Assembly (NCBI GenBank): GCA_902776415.1
Contig: CACYPY010000038.1
Location: 1 to 38,741, forward strand
DNA: 38,741 bases
DNA from: an uncultured Ruminobacter sp.
GTDB lineage: Bacteria; Pseudomonadota; Gammaproteobacteria; Enterobacterales; Succinivibrionaceae
Reading direction: 5' to 3'
In this document: positions 1-8,588 of the stretch, piece after piece
Layout: each line of letters starts with the position of its first letter
How positions within the stretch are numbered: position 1 is the first letter of the stretch
Translations under genes and position numbers: made by a program
The notes under the pieces: generated by a model
Told to the model about the DNA's origin: nothing
What the model saw: the letters and a program-made list of their open reading frames with translations, nothing else
The model's database searches: none

Positions 1-744
1 CTTCAGGAAATTCCGGCAGAAACTCCGGAACAGACATCTCAGGAATACCGGATTCCGGGGATTGTCCATGCACTCGGAATCGGAATTCAAAAGTATCCCG
101 CCTTTACAGGGTTCAGAACAGGGTTCAGAATTATTGCAGGACTTCGGATCATCATTTTCGGGAGGATCCCGGTAAATGGTGTACTGCCCGAACCCAAGTA
201 TGCTGTACCAGGAAAAGGTAACTCCGTATGCTCCGATATCAATATCGTCAATCCCGATGGCTCTCTCCCTGAGAATCTGATCTGCCACCTCCGGCATCAT
301 GATTCTTCCTGCTTCGGCCTCCGGCTCCTTGCCGTCTATTTTGATGTTCCGGCAAAAAGCGGATAACACGCAGTACAGACTGTCGGCAACGCTCATTCCC
401 GGAAACGGCACGATATCGGTCTCCCAAAGTACCGTATTCGTGCCTGAAGCTCTGAAGGCGGCCATACGGATCAGAAAAGCCGGAAAATCAGTTTCCTCAT
501 CTCCGGGTTTTCCTGACTCTTCCAAAATCCGGAAAATCTCCGGAGGATTCTCCATAAGACGTTTACCACCCTCCTCTTCGGTGCCGGCAAGCCTGATCAC
601 CCTGGCGCTTTCGGAAACACCTCCCCGGGTCCAGCAAATTTCCAGACCCGCGCGGGATTTGTCCGAAGATGCAAAGGTCCGGAAGTTCAGAATCCTGATA
701 TCCGGATCCGGCTCGATATATCTGACGTCCATTTCCACTGTCAT
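1..744 (-). CDS. Unrecognised protein, 3' end beyond the window
   Basis: An open minus-strand frame of 248 codons runs off the left edge without a stop. The ATG at 744 lies 11 nt after an AGGAG, inside GAGAGGAGA. An in-frame ATG at 768 is possible but has no such site. The N-terminus begins MTVEMDVRYIEPDPD. The middle contains an aromatic stretch, VTFSWYSILGFGQYTIY, at about residues 175-191. The visible C-terminal part is rich in Cys and Asn. There is no signal peptide or membrane segment. I do not recognise the family. It follows the DUF6273 pair on the same strand after about 380 bp, so it may or may not share their transcript. The length of the open frame and its good ribosome site argue that it is real. 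Confidence 0.6.
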   Translation of the reverse strand, partial: MTVEMDVRYIEPDPDIRILNFRTFASSDKSRAGLEICWTRGGVSESARVIRLAGTEEEGGKRLMENPPEIFRILEESGKPGDEETDFPAFLIRMAAFRASGTNTVLWETDIVPFPGMSVADSLYCVLSAFCRNIKIDGKEPEAEAGRIMMPEVADQILRERAIGIDDIDIGAYGVTFSWYSILGFGQYTIYRDPPENDDPKSCNNSEPCSEPCKGGILLNSDSECMDNPRNPVFLRCLFRSFCRNFLK

Positions 745-768
745 AACAGTCTCATCTCCTCTCGTCAT

Positions 769-1147
769 TTTTGCATAATCCCCAGAGCCCGTCCCCTGCA
801 AACTCAGTCAGCATCAGGCCAAACAATCTTCAGACCTTCATCGCCGATACCGAATCCCCGATTGTACAAACTTCCGACTGGAGATCCGGCCGATTCTGAA
901 CACGTTCAACTCCATGAATCTGATTTTTCTCAAAACCCAAGCGCGGTTCCTGTGGTTTGCCACAACATCCAAAATTTCAATTACAACACCGGCAGTGCGG
1001 ACTTTGCCGGCATTTCGTCCCGAACAGAAGGCTCCTGCCTTTCTTCAAAAAACCGTACTCCTTTTCCTCCTCGCATTTTCCCCGTATTTCCCCCGCATTT
1101 TCCGAACTTCTCCGGGGGTGTTCACACATCCTGTCCCGCTTCGTGCC
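769..1147. other. Intergenic stretch without a supported gene
   Basis: This 379-bp gap lies between the stop of the first DUF6273 gene and the start of the partial gene. Three overlapping plus-strand frames are open here, but they have skewed composition and no ribosome sites. A short inverted repeat, CCGGCA...TGCCGG, lies near 990-1012 but has no T-tract on either side. I see no convincing promoter or terminator. Confidence 0.5.
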
Positions 1148-1873
1148 TCAAAGCCGGATTCTCAGGGCCGGTCTCACAAACCCCTGAAGTCCGGGCGCCA
1201 GAATCAGACTGGTGACCAGAGCCTGCTTTCCGGGAATACTCCGCCCCAGGAGAGTGGTCCCCGTCTCCGTCTGTCTTAAAAGCCAGAAACAGACATTCAG
1301 ACAGGAATCAGCCATATCCAAACCCGACATACTGCTCCCGAACCGTCTCCGGAACATGGCATACGGGGTGGCCACGCATTCCCTTGCGGCATGATCCCGG
1401 AACCAGGTCTCCGCCTCCTTCTCGCTCAGGAGAAACACCCGATCCGTCGTATCATGACATTCATTATTCCGGGAGGAACGCAAGGTGCCAGGACAGCGGG
1501 TCTCCAGGATCCTGAGCTGCTCCTCCCCCGAAAACGACTCAGCGATAAACTCACCGTTAAGCCACTCCCTGAGAGAACAGTCCTGCCAGGAGACATCCTG
1601 ACAGCACCGGTGGTACCGCATATAATCAATGGCCTGACGGGCAACCAGAAGCACCGTATTGCCCTCCCTTTTAAGCACCAGCCATTCCATGAAGCTTTTG
1701 TTCATGCCCCGTTCGTAATAGTAGTGTCCGAACCTGATAACGGTATTCGGCTGCACCTCGGGACGACGCACGGGCTCCCCGGGTTCGGAACCGGCAATCA
1801 GTCTCGAGAGCTTCACATGCCGCCGCTTTCCGGGATCACGAACCCGGTACACATAGTCCTGTTCAGTTTTCAT
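1148..1873 (-). CDS. DUF6273 domain protein (second of a pair)
   Basis: The protein is 241 aa. It has the DUF6273 pattern in order: a strand containing WLVLKREGNTVLLVARQAID, then CSLREWLNGEFI, then RVFLLSEKEAETWF, then ATPYAM, a WLLR motif, and a terminal VRPALRI. The function of DUF6273 is not established. No signal peptide or membrane segment is visible, so it is probably cytoplasmic. The ATG at 1873 overlaps the TGA of the upstream paralog as ATGA, which indicates translational coupling. A longer in-frame start at 1918 would overlap the neighbour by 49 bp and is less likely. Identity to the paralog is limited to the domain's conserved positions, so the duplication is old. Confidence 0.8.
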   Translation of the reverse strand: MKTEQDYVYRVRDPGKRRHVKLSRLIAGSEPGEPVRRPEVQPNTVIRFGHYYYERGMNKSFMEWLVLKREGNTVLLVARQAIDYMRYHRCCQDVSWQDCSLREWLNGEFIAESFSGEEQLRILETRCPGTLRSSRNNECHDTTDRVFLLSEKEAETWFRDHAARECVATPYAMFRRRFGSSMSGLDMADSCLNVCFWLLRQTETGTTLLGRSIPGKQALVTSLILAPGLQGFVRPALRIRL

Positions 1874-2568
1874 AACGGATCTCCCTGTTCCAAAGTGATT
1901 CCCGGAATTCTGAGCCACAGGGCCGGCCGGACTCCGAGAAATCTCGAGGTAATGCTGCTCCCGGCATAATCCGGCATCCCGTAGGCATCAATGAAGGCAG
2001 CCTGAGAAACGGCGCCGCCCCGGCTCCGGAGCCACCACCAGCAATAACCGCTGCCGCCGAATTTCGTATCCGAAGAGATCCGGACGCCCCGCTTCAGGGC
2101 ATACGGCGTGGGCCGGCACTGCCGATCCCGGGGACTATGAAACAGCGTTTTCGCTTCCTCAAGACTCAAAAGGAAAATCCGGCTCCTGCAGGAATCCCGG
2201 TCAGACATGAAAAAATCGGGATTTACCGTTACCCCCTGCCGGCCCGGAAGAATCATTTTCCGTTCCGAAGCTGAAAAGGTCTCCCTGATAAAGGCACCGT
2301 TAAGCCACTCCCGAATCCGGCTCAGTTTCCATTTGCCGCTGCCCCAATCCTCGAAAGGACGGCAGTCCAGGGCGTAACTGGAGATAAGAAGCGCCTTTTC
2401 GGGAAGCCGCCGGAGCACAAGCCATGACACCGGAGTCTTCTCGGCGGCATTTTCCTGAAAATATCTGCCGAGCTCCGTATAATCCCCCTCGCAAAGATCC
2501 GGAATCTCCGGCGTCATACCCGGAGACTTCAGGGAATCGTCTTTTACGGTGTTTTCAGAAGCTGTCAT
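1870..2568 (-). CDS. DUF6273 domain protein (first of a pair)
   Basis: The protein is 232 aa with a DUF6273 domain from about residue 45 to the end. Visible markers are SWLVLRRLPEKALLISSYAL, SRIREWLNGAFI, RIFLLSLEEAKTLF, TPYAL, WWLRSRGG and LGVRPALWLRI. The first 40 residues are polar and probably disordered. GGGAGG lies about 8 nt before the ATG. It is the first gene of a two-gene unit, with an ATGA overlap to the next DUF6273 gene. A good promoter lies 130-160 bp upstream. It sits downstream of telA on the same strand, but 790 bp of AT-rich DNA intervenes, so membership in the Ter island is uncertain. The role is unknown. Confidence 0.8.
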   Translation of the reverse strand: MTASENTVKDDSLKSPGMTPEIPDLCEGDYTELGRYFQENAAEKTPVSWLVLRRLPEKALLISSYALDCRPFEDWGSGKWKLSRIREWLNGAFIRETFSASERKMILPGRQGVTVNPDFFMSDRDSCRSRIFLLSLEEAKTLFHSPRDRQCRPTPYALKRGVRISSDTKFGGSGYCWWWLRSRGGAVSQAAFIDAYGMPDYAGSSITSRFLGVRPALWLRIPGITLEQGDPL

Positions 2569-3360
2569 TCCGGCCTCCCCGCCACAAAGTATCGTCCGTT
2601 ATCTCTCTGATTTAAGCTTGTTCGCTCAAAAAAAGTTAAACAATACTGATTTAATTACTTGATATTTCGTGTAATTTGTTTAGTACTTATCACTGGATTA
2701 ATTATATCAATCCACCTAATCATTTCCCAAGCATTTTTCAAAAAAAAGTTAAAAAATTTCAAAAAAAGCCCGGTTCGTGTTGAAAAAGCACAAAATATAC
2801 GGAAGTAACAACAGAAGAGAAAAAAAACAAATAGAAAAGATGGAGATGATATAAAAATGAGGAAATGACAGTTGATAACCGTAAAACAGGCTTGTCAGGA
2901 ATGAGTTTTGTGGCCGCCTTAATACACTATATTCCAGCAATGAGATGCACAAGCTATTTGCCGACTATTCCTATATGGATTCCTGACATCTCGTTCCGCA
3001 AATATCTGACAGTCTGTTCCATATCTGATCGGCATACCTTACCATGCTGTGCTGACAGGAATCCAACGGTGGAAGAGATAAGGGCACTCTGACGGTAATG
3101 TGCAAAAAAATGACATTTTAGCCATCATATTTTTATCAGGAAAAAAATGATCAGGTCCACAACAGCTCCTGAACCAGAACTGACCATTTTTGGGACATGC
3201 CGCTATTTCATCCCGTAATTTTCAGTCTGACAGATAAGCCCGGGGAATGCCTGAATCCCTGCATCAATAACAGGCAAAAATGATGAATTCCTGATGCCCC
3301 GGGCCAGCTGAGTTTCAGAAAACCGGATTAGCCGCAGGAACTCAGGACACTTTTCCGGTA
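2569..3360. other. AT-rich intergenic region with possible decayed coding DNA
   Basis: This 792-bp region is clearly more AT-rich than its flanks. It contains the promoter of the DUF6273 pair. A 75-codon plus-strand frame at 2865-3092 and fragments in the neighbouring frame look like broken coding DNA, but I cannot assign a family. The frame has no good ribosome site. No clear telA terminator is visible: the A/T runs at 3104-3150 form only weak hairpins. Confidence 0.4.
2701..2730 (-). promoter_or_regulatory. Sigma-70-type promoter for the DUF6273 pair
   Basis: On the minus strand TTGGGA (2730-2725) is followed by an 18-bp spacer and a perfect TATAAT (2706-2701). The surroundings are AT-rich. 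The site is about 130 bp upstream of the first DUF6273 start codon. Confidence 0.6.
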
Positions 3361-4518
3361 CTATTTTCTGTCAGGCATGTGATACTTCTGATTAAACTCC
3401 TGCTTGATAACCTCCAGACGCTGCGCATCCTCCGTGCGCTTCTTCCGGGCGTTCTCCTGAATGCTCCGGGTCTCCTCGATGCCGTTCACAATGGTGCGCC
3501 AGGTGTTCTCCAGGGTTTCAATCTTAATGGAGCTTCCGGATGCCAGTCTGGTGGCCATCTTTGTCTGTTCCACCGTGTTTTTGGCGTTCCGGATCAAAAG
3601 CTCGTTGGTCTTGGCATCCAGCGCCGCCATGGATTCGGCCTGAAGCCGCTGCCTCTTGAGCATAATGGCCTGGGCAATTGCCTGCTTGAACACCGGCAGG
3701 GTGACCACGAAGGCGGAATTGATTTTTCTGACCAGATTCATGTTGGCGAAGGCCATGGTCTTGATCATCGGAATGGACTGCATGGCAACGCTCTCTGCCA
3801 TTCTGAGATCCTGGGTGCGCTGCTCCAGAAGCATGAGACACTGATTCAGGTTGTTGATTTCAAACTGAATGGAACCGTCTCCGGTGGTCTCCAGGTCCTT
3901 CTGACGCTGTGCGATGTAGGTCTCCAGTTCCCGGCAGCCCTGCTCGCCCGCCAGAATATACCGGACCAGATCATGGTAGAAATTGACATTGGCGTCAAAC
4001 ATGGTCTCCAGCTTGCGATTGGCCTGGCGGATCTCGGCTTCGTACTTCTTGAGCTGTATGTAGATCTTTTCCACCTCCTCGCCCATGGTGTGATATTTGG
4101 CCAGGAGCTGATCCAGCTTTTTCCGGAGATTCCCGAACAGCTTCCCGAAAAATCCCGGGGTTTCGTCCTTAAGCTCCTGAATGTCAAACTTCTCCATAAT
4201 TTTGGCCAGAGTCGCCAGCATCTCGTTGGAATCGTCCAGCTGGGCCATGCTCATGCCGTTCAGCACCACATCAGAGGCCTTGGAGATCTCCTCGGCCACA
4301 TCGGCTCCGAAATTCACAATGGATTCCATGTTGTTCACCTCAATGGTGCTCACCAGATCATCCACCTCCTGGGATCCCGTCAGATTCGCATTCATCTGGT
4401 TCCGATCGGCCACAATGTCATAGGTCTTCACCACGGCAAGCTCAGTGCTCTGCTCCTCCTCCGGAGCCGTTACCACCGCATCCTGCACCGGGGACGGTTT
4501 TTTAAAATCGAGTCCCAT
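3361..4518 (-). CDS. telA: TelA, toxic anion resistance protein
   Basis: The protein is 385 aa and matches the TelA/KlaA toxic-anion-resistance family (PF05816) over most of its length. It opens with MGLDFKKP. A long alpha-helical, coiled-coil core follows, with family-like segments GFFGKLFGNLRKKLDQLLAKY (about 130-150), IQLKKYEAEIRQANRKLETM (about 173-192) and NMNLVRKINSAFVVTLP (about 268-284). The start is the ATG at 4518, with GGAGG 7 nt upstream. The longer open frame to 4704 only overlaps yceG. It begins one base after the yceG stop, so the two are surely co-transcribed and probably coupled. TelA proteins co-occur with TerD and YceG. The exact biochemical role is unknown, but tellurite and colicin phenotypes are reported for the family. 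Confidence 0.93.
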   Translation of the reverse strand: MGLDFKKPSPVQDAVVTAPEEEQSTELAVVKTYDIVADRNQMNANLTGSQEVDDLVSTIEVNNMESIVNFGADVAEEISKASDVVLNGMSMAQLDDSNEMLATLAKIMEKFDIQELKDETPGFFGKLFGNLRKKLDQLLAKYHTMGEEVEKIYIQLKKYEAEIRQANRKLETMFDANVNFYHDLVRYILAGEQGCRELETYIAQRQKDLETTGDGSIQFEINNLNQCLMLLEQRTQDLRMAESVAMQSIPMIKTMAFANMNLVRKINSAFVVTLPVFKQAIAQAIMLKRQRLQAESMAALDAKTNELLIRNAKNTVEQTKMATRLASGSSIKIETLENTWRTIVNGIEETRSIQENARKKRTEDAQRLEVIKQEFNQKYHMPDRK

Positions 4519-4519
4519 G

Positions 4520-6790
4520 TTATTTCCTCCACTTAAAAATTGAATCGAGCCATGACAGGCGCCGGTTCGGATCAGACTGCACCTCAAAGGCCGGGGCTTC
4601 CAGATCAAACACGTATTCCCCGATCTGATGCGACACCGCCAGGCTGCGGTTAAAATGCCGCTCCGCGCACTGATAGCCGGTAGGCACAAAAAACACCACG
4701 TCAAAGCCGATCTGACTTAAAAACGCCACGGCGATGTCATCCTCCAGGGACGGCGCCGTTTCACCGGTGACAATGCAAATCAGCTTGGGATTCTTCTTTG
4801 TAAAATCAAACCTCTGAATCATCCTGAGGATATTCTTTTCGAGATTCAGGGCCACGGCAATCACGGTATACTCCATGCCGTTTTCGAAGGTGCCCCTGAT
4901 GATCTTCTGATCAATGAGCCTCTGAAGACAGTCCAGAAGGTAATCCTGCGAAGTTTCCCGCAAAAAGCCGTACTGATAGGCCTTATGTGATTTGATCCGG
5001 GTCTTCTGAAGCCGGCCGTTCCTGAAAAACTCTGTAACAAATGGCTTCAGGGGATTAGGGGAGGTATCGGAATGATGCGGAAAAGCTCTGATAACCGCAG
5101 TATCCGGGGTAATCAGCTTTCTGATGCCGTCCCAGTAAGCATTCACGTCCCCGTCTTTAACGCCGTTTACCACGGCAAAAATCACCGGCATGGTCACCGT
5201 GCCGTCCCGGACTCCGAAATTCGGCCGGTACTTAAGCTCCTGATCCCACAGGACGGGAATTTCCTCGTACATGGTTCTGAGAAGAAGCGGTACCGCGCTG
5301 GAATACTGCTGATTCCGGTAGATTCCGGTATCTTCGAAAATTGCCGAGTCCAGGTCCCTCTCTGCATGGTAGGCGGCGGTACCCATGGAGATGCCGGTTT
5401 CCGCCTCCGGATAGGAGGAAACCTCCAGGGACTCGTCATAACGCACCTCATACAGCAGAGGATCCTCAAGACAGCACTTTTTGCGAAGATCCGGGGAGAA
5501 AATGACCACATCAGCAGGGAGCCGGGCCAGAAAACGGCAGAACAAAGCCTCGGGACTGTAGCGACAGCCCCCCATGTAAAAAAAGCAGCCAACAAGGAGC
5601 GGCTCCCCGGTTCCAAAAAGATCCCGGTGCCAGCGCCGGAGCCAGCTGATAAGGTAAACCCCGCGGCTGGTGAGCCGGCTCAGGTTTTCCTCCCTCCGGC
5701 CCTCCTCCGTCAAAAGCTCGGCAAAGGCCTTTCGGGCGAGGCGGCGGAGCTCCCCTGTCAGAAACCCGAGATTCGGCAGAAGTCCTGAAATAAGTTCCAT
5801 GATATTCCGGTAATTGCCCCGGGTAACGGCGCCAATCTCATCGGATGACGGCGGGGTAATGCTGCCGCTGACAATGACAACCCTTCTTCCGGCCGCCAGG
5901 AGATCCTGTCTGAGCTGATAGAGATCGTTAAGATAGGTAACTCTGTCCTCCGCCCCCGTGATTCTCATGAAGCAGTTGGAAAAAAATCCGGGACCGGGAT
6001 TCCGGGCAGCGGGATCCTTTCTGATGTCATCCAGGGGCTTTCCGGACATCCAGGCGTTGGTGCAGGCCTCAAGCTGCGGCTTTTCGCCCGAGATCCGTTC
6101 CAGCTCCAGTTCCTCCTGAATGTCCTCCCGGATCCGCTTCAGGCTGAAGGAATCCGGGAACGGAGTCATTCCGGGAATGTCCAGCGCGACGGACTTTTCG
6201 GATGCGGGATCCAGCGCAAGATACCCGGCATCCCCCCGGTACTGCAGAAGCACGATGTCAGCCCCGGCCAGGAACAGCACGTTAAGGAGCAGAAGCTCAT
6301 AGTTCCCGACCTCTCCCTCAAACAGGATCTTGGGAAGCCGCTCTGCACCCAGCTTCGGGATAACGCCCTCGAACCGGTAATAAAGCCAGCACATGAACTT
6401 GATATGGACATTCCGGAGCATTCCCTCGGTTTTTCCGGCTTTCCTGAGTCCGTCCAGGGTGCTGTATATCGCCCGGGTCATATTGTCCCGCTGTCCGGCA
6501 CTGAGCCGTGGCAGCCACTTTGCGAGACTTCTGCCGATAAATCCGGCATCCATCTCGAAGCCTGCCCCCATAATCTCGTTATAGTACGAAAGATTGGCGG
6601 GATCCGGGTTTTTGAGATTCCCCTCGATAATGACCCCGCAGGTTCTGGCTGCTTCGTAATACCTGCGAATAAACGTCCGGATCTCCGGAGAAAAACCGTT
6701 TATGCGATAAAAATACCCGCTCCGTTCCCGGCGATTCCCCAGGTCTGTAAAAAAATCATCCAGCTTCGCTATTTCCGCACGCTTCAGCAA
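4520..6790 (-). CDS. yceG: YceG-family Ter-island protein (full length)
   Basis: A 756-aa protein of the bacterial YceG family (PF14266), which is found next to terD and telA, for example in the Bacillus yceCDEFGH cluster. Its biochemical function is not established. The N-terminal 235 residues are absent from the truncated paralog at 21731-23440. The shared part starts around EKPQLEACTNAWMSGKPLDD and ends at RRLSWLDS. There are no membrane segments, so it is probably cytoplasmic. The start appears to be a TTG at 6790, because GGGAG lies 9 nt upstream and no in-frame ATG or GTG is better placed. It lies 61 bp after the AIM24 stop and 1 bp before telA, in one operon. Confidence 0.88.
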   Translation of the reverse strand: MLKRAEIAKLDDFFTDLGNRRERSGYFYRINGFSPEIRTFIRRYYEAARTCGVIIEGNLKNPDPANLSYYNEIMGAGFEMDAGFIGRSLAKWLPRLSAGQRDNMTRAIYSTLDGLRKAGKTEGMLRNVHIKFMCWLYYRFEGVIPKLGAERLPKILFEGEVGNYELLLLNVLFLAGADIVLLQYRGDAGYLALDPASEKSVALDIPGMTPFPDSFSLKRIREDIQEELELERISGEKPQLEACTNAWMSGKPLDDIRKDPAARNPGPGFFSNCFMRITGAEDRVTYLNDLYQLRQDLLAAGRRVVIVSGSITPPSSDEIGAVTRGNYRNIMELISGLLPNLGFLTGELRRLARKAFAELLTEEGRREENLSRLTSRGVYLISWLRRWHRDLFGTGEPLLVGCFFYMGGCRYSPEALFCRFLARLPADVVIFSPDLRKKCCLEDPLLYEVRYDESLEVSSYPEAETGISMGTAAYHAERDLDSAIFEDTGIYRNQQYSSAVPLLLRTMYEEIPVLWDQELKYRPNFGVRDGTVTMPVIFAVVNGVKDGDVNAYWDGIRKLITPDTAVIRAFPHHSDTSPNPLKPFVTEFFRNGRLQKTRIKSHKAYQYGFLRETSQDYLLDCLQRLIDQKIIRGTFENGMEYTVIAVALNLEKNILRMIQRFDFTKKNPKLICIVTGETAPSLEDDIAVAFLSQIGFDVVFFVPTGYQCAERHFNRSLAVSHQIGEYVFDLEAPAFEVQSDPNRRLSWLDSIFKWRK

Positions 6791-6851
6791 AACCGCAATC
6801 TCCCGTTATGCCCCGGAGCAGCCCCGGATTCTCCGGGCAGCCCCCGTAATT

Positions 6852-7553
6852 CTAGTCAATGCCCACTCTGATGCCGCCGGAACGCTCCGAAGGCTGCACA
6901 ATCACCGTCACCGGCTGCCCGCCGTGCCATTCGAAAGAGTAGGATTCCCCGGAGGCCTGACCGATCAGGTTCTTCCAGTTCACATCGGTCTTGATGCCCG
7001 GATCGCAGTCCCCACGTCCGATCCAGCAGCTCACCGCATCCGGATCCACCGAAATGGTGTTCCGGGTTTCGATATTGCTGAGCACCAGGGGATTCCCGTC
7101 CGAAAGCACCGCCACATATGCGTTCTTGCCCTTTCCGGTCAGGGTGGAGGTGGCCAGTCCCTTCTGGGAAAATATTCCGCTGCCCAGGAACCGCACATTG
7201 TAGTCACAGTCCTGAGTGAAGGCCAGAATGTTTTCCGACTCCACCGAAATCGTTTCGCCGTCTTCCAGTCTGTAGATCACCACATGCTGGCCCGCATTGG
7301 CATAATAGGTTACGGAATCGCCATCCATCATCACCTTCATAAGCGGCAGGTTTTCTCCGGACACCCGGCGCATCAGGGATCCCATAAGAGCCCGTCCGAA
7401 GCCGCCCTCCGGCCCCAGAAGAAGCTTCTCGAACTTATAGTTCTTGGTGGGGCTGTCCCCGGCAATGAAGGAACCTGCCTTTGTAAACAGCACATCCCTG
7501 CCGGTGCAGGTAACCTTCAGCGTTAATTCGTTTAATGTTTCAAATGAGAGCAT
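6852..7553 (-). CDS. AIM24 family protein
   Basis: The protein is 233 aa with the beta-rich architecture of the AIM24 family (PF01987). Typical segments are DVLFTKAGSFIAGDS (about 19-33), GFGRALMGSLMRRVSGENL, then the repeated beta-prism-like strands, ending with FEWHGGQPVTVIVQPSERSG. Family members occur alone or in Ter islands and are thought to form oligomeric beta barrels. Their activity is unknown. It starts at an ATG with GAGGAG 10 nt upstream and sits 13 bp after the third terD gene, upstream of yceG and telA. The context points to a scaffold or membrane-associated part of the Ter stress response. Confidence 0.88.
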   Translation of the reverse strand: MLSFETLNELTLKVTCTGRDVLFTKAGSFIAGDSPTKNYKFEKLLLGPEGGFGRALMGSLMRRVSGENLPLMKVMMDGDSVTYYANAGQHVVIYRLEDGETISVESENILAFTQDCDYNVRFLGSGIFSQKGLATSTLTGKGKNAYVAVLSDGNPLVLSNIETRNTISVDPDAVSCWIGRGDCDPGIKTDVNWKNLIGQASGESYSFEWHGGQPVTVIVQPSERSGGIRVGID

Positions 7554-7566
7554 TCGGCAAATCTCC

Positions 7567-8391
7567 TCAAGCTATTGCCACACCGTAAACCGCGCACTGT
7601 CCCGCCAGATCCCGGTTAACACCGTTCCCCACGGGATTGAACTTCCACTGTCCGTTATGAAGATAAAGCTCCCCCAGGGTCATGGAGGTCACATTCTGAT
7701 AATACTCCTCAAGACAGTAGCTCAGAAGCTCCTCTCCGCTGTCAGCGTCCAGAAGCCGCACATAGGTATCCCGGAGCATACTGAAATTGAGCTTTCTTTC
7801 AAAGGCCTCGTGAATGGAAACCACAAATACGATTTTCTGAATTTCGGAGCTCAGTCTTCCCAAATCGGCGGTAATCGTCTCCCGATCCCCGCCTCTGCCG
7901 TCCCGGGACAGGACGACACTTCCGTCGGGACTCCGCTCCTGCCCGTAGAACACGAACCAGTCGTCTCCCGGCACCCGGCCGTCAGCCTTTACCAGGAATG
8001 CCGAGGCATCCACATCGCACCGGGCATCCCGGATATTCCAGCCAAAACAGGCCCGAATCCGGAGCGGTCTCCCCTTCCCGGCGTTCAGGGAGGTCTTCTG
8101 GCCTTTCCGGAGGGGATGCCTGAGAGGCGGTACCGGAATGTCGGGAAGCGGAGTCCCATAGCCCCCGGCCGGACTCTGAACCGGAACCGTCCCGGACTGA
8201 AACCGGGCGTCCGGCGCTGCCGGAGCCGGCCGGGCCGGACTGCCCGCTCCGCCTGTCCCTGCGGCGCCATTACCCGGACGGTTAAGTCCGGATACGGTAG
8301 TCCTGGAAAACGGCGGGAGATGCCGGGAATTCAGGGTGCCGATGCTTGCCCTGGTAAGCGGAGGCGTTGTCTTGCATGGAATATTGATCAT
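7567..8391 (-). CDS. TerD-domain protein with Pro/Gly-rich N-terminal extension
   Basis: The protein is 274 aa. Residues 1-95 are rich in Pro, Gly, Ala and Arg and look disordered. Residues 96-274 form a TerD domain: LRKGQKTSL, CFGWNI, CDVDASAFLV, the DWFVFYGQ strand, SIHEAF, FSMLRDTYVRLLD, and the terminal GELYLHNGQWKFNPVG. The acidic calcium-binding loop normally written [14 protein letters not shown] is replaced here by a shorter GRGGDRETI segment, so metal binding may be weaker. AGAGG precedes the ATG by 7 nt. It opens the downstream sub-operon that continues into AIM24, yceG and telA, and has a candidate promoter about 90-120 bp upstream. The extension may tether other Ter proteins. Confidence 0.87.
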   Translation of the reverse strand: MINIPCKTTPPLTRASIGTLNSRHLPPFSRTTVSGLNRPGNGAAGTGGAGSPARPAPAAPDARFQSGTVPVQSPAGGYGTPLPDIPVPPLRHPLRKGQKTSLNAGKGRPLRIRACFGWNIRDARCDVDASAFLVKADGRVPGDDWFVFYGQERSPDGSVVLSRDGRGGDRETITADLGRLSSEIQKIVFVVSIHEAFERKLNFSMLRDTYVRLLDADSGEELLSYCLEEYYQNVTSMTLGELYLHNGQWKFNPVGNGVNRDLAGQCAVYGVAIA

Positions 8392-8480
8392 TCGTAAACC
8401 TCTGTAGAGCCCGACGGGCGTTTCCCGGAAGATCCCCGGGATCCAGGTGAGAGTGCCCGGCCGGAAACGGAACCAGTCAT

Positions 8481-8509
8481 ATTATCAGATGTTTCCCACG
8501 ATGCCGCAA
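8481..8509 (-). promoter_or_regulatory. Candidate promoter for the terD-AIM24-yceG-telA unit
   Basis: On the minus strand TTGCGG (8509-8504), a 17-bp spacer and GATAAT (8486-8481) lie in the 197-bp gap between the StiP gene and the third terD gene. The -10 matches 5 of 6 bases and the -35 is weak. The gap is the largest break inside the biosynthetic and TelA part of the island. Confidence 0.4.
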
Positions 8510-8588
8510 ATATGCTTTCAAAATCCGATCTCCGGCATGATTTATTCCGAAAATGACCGGAGCTTCAGGACCGGCACGCTTCCCGGGA

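Noticed and set aside
990..1012. Inverted repeat CCGGCA...TGCCGG as a terminator of the DUF6273 unit
   Set aside because: Short stem, 10-nt loop and no T-tract on the minus strand.
862..1279. Three overlapping plus-strand open frames of 76-121 codons
   Set aside because: No ribosome sites, odd composition rich in Pro, Ser and Phe, and no family resemblance. They lie in a GC-rich gap and partly oppose a DUF6273 gene.
2865..3092. 75-codon plus-strand frame that faintly resembles transposase debris
   Set aside because: No good start, no clear motif, and neighbouring frames look equally coding-like. I cannot name a family.
3379..4536. 385-codon plus-strand open frame
   Set aside because: It is the exact antisense of telA, with His/Gly/Leu-rich shadow composition. 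telA has the ribosome site and the family match.
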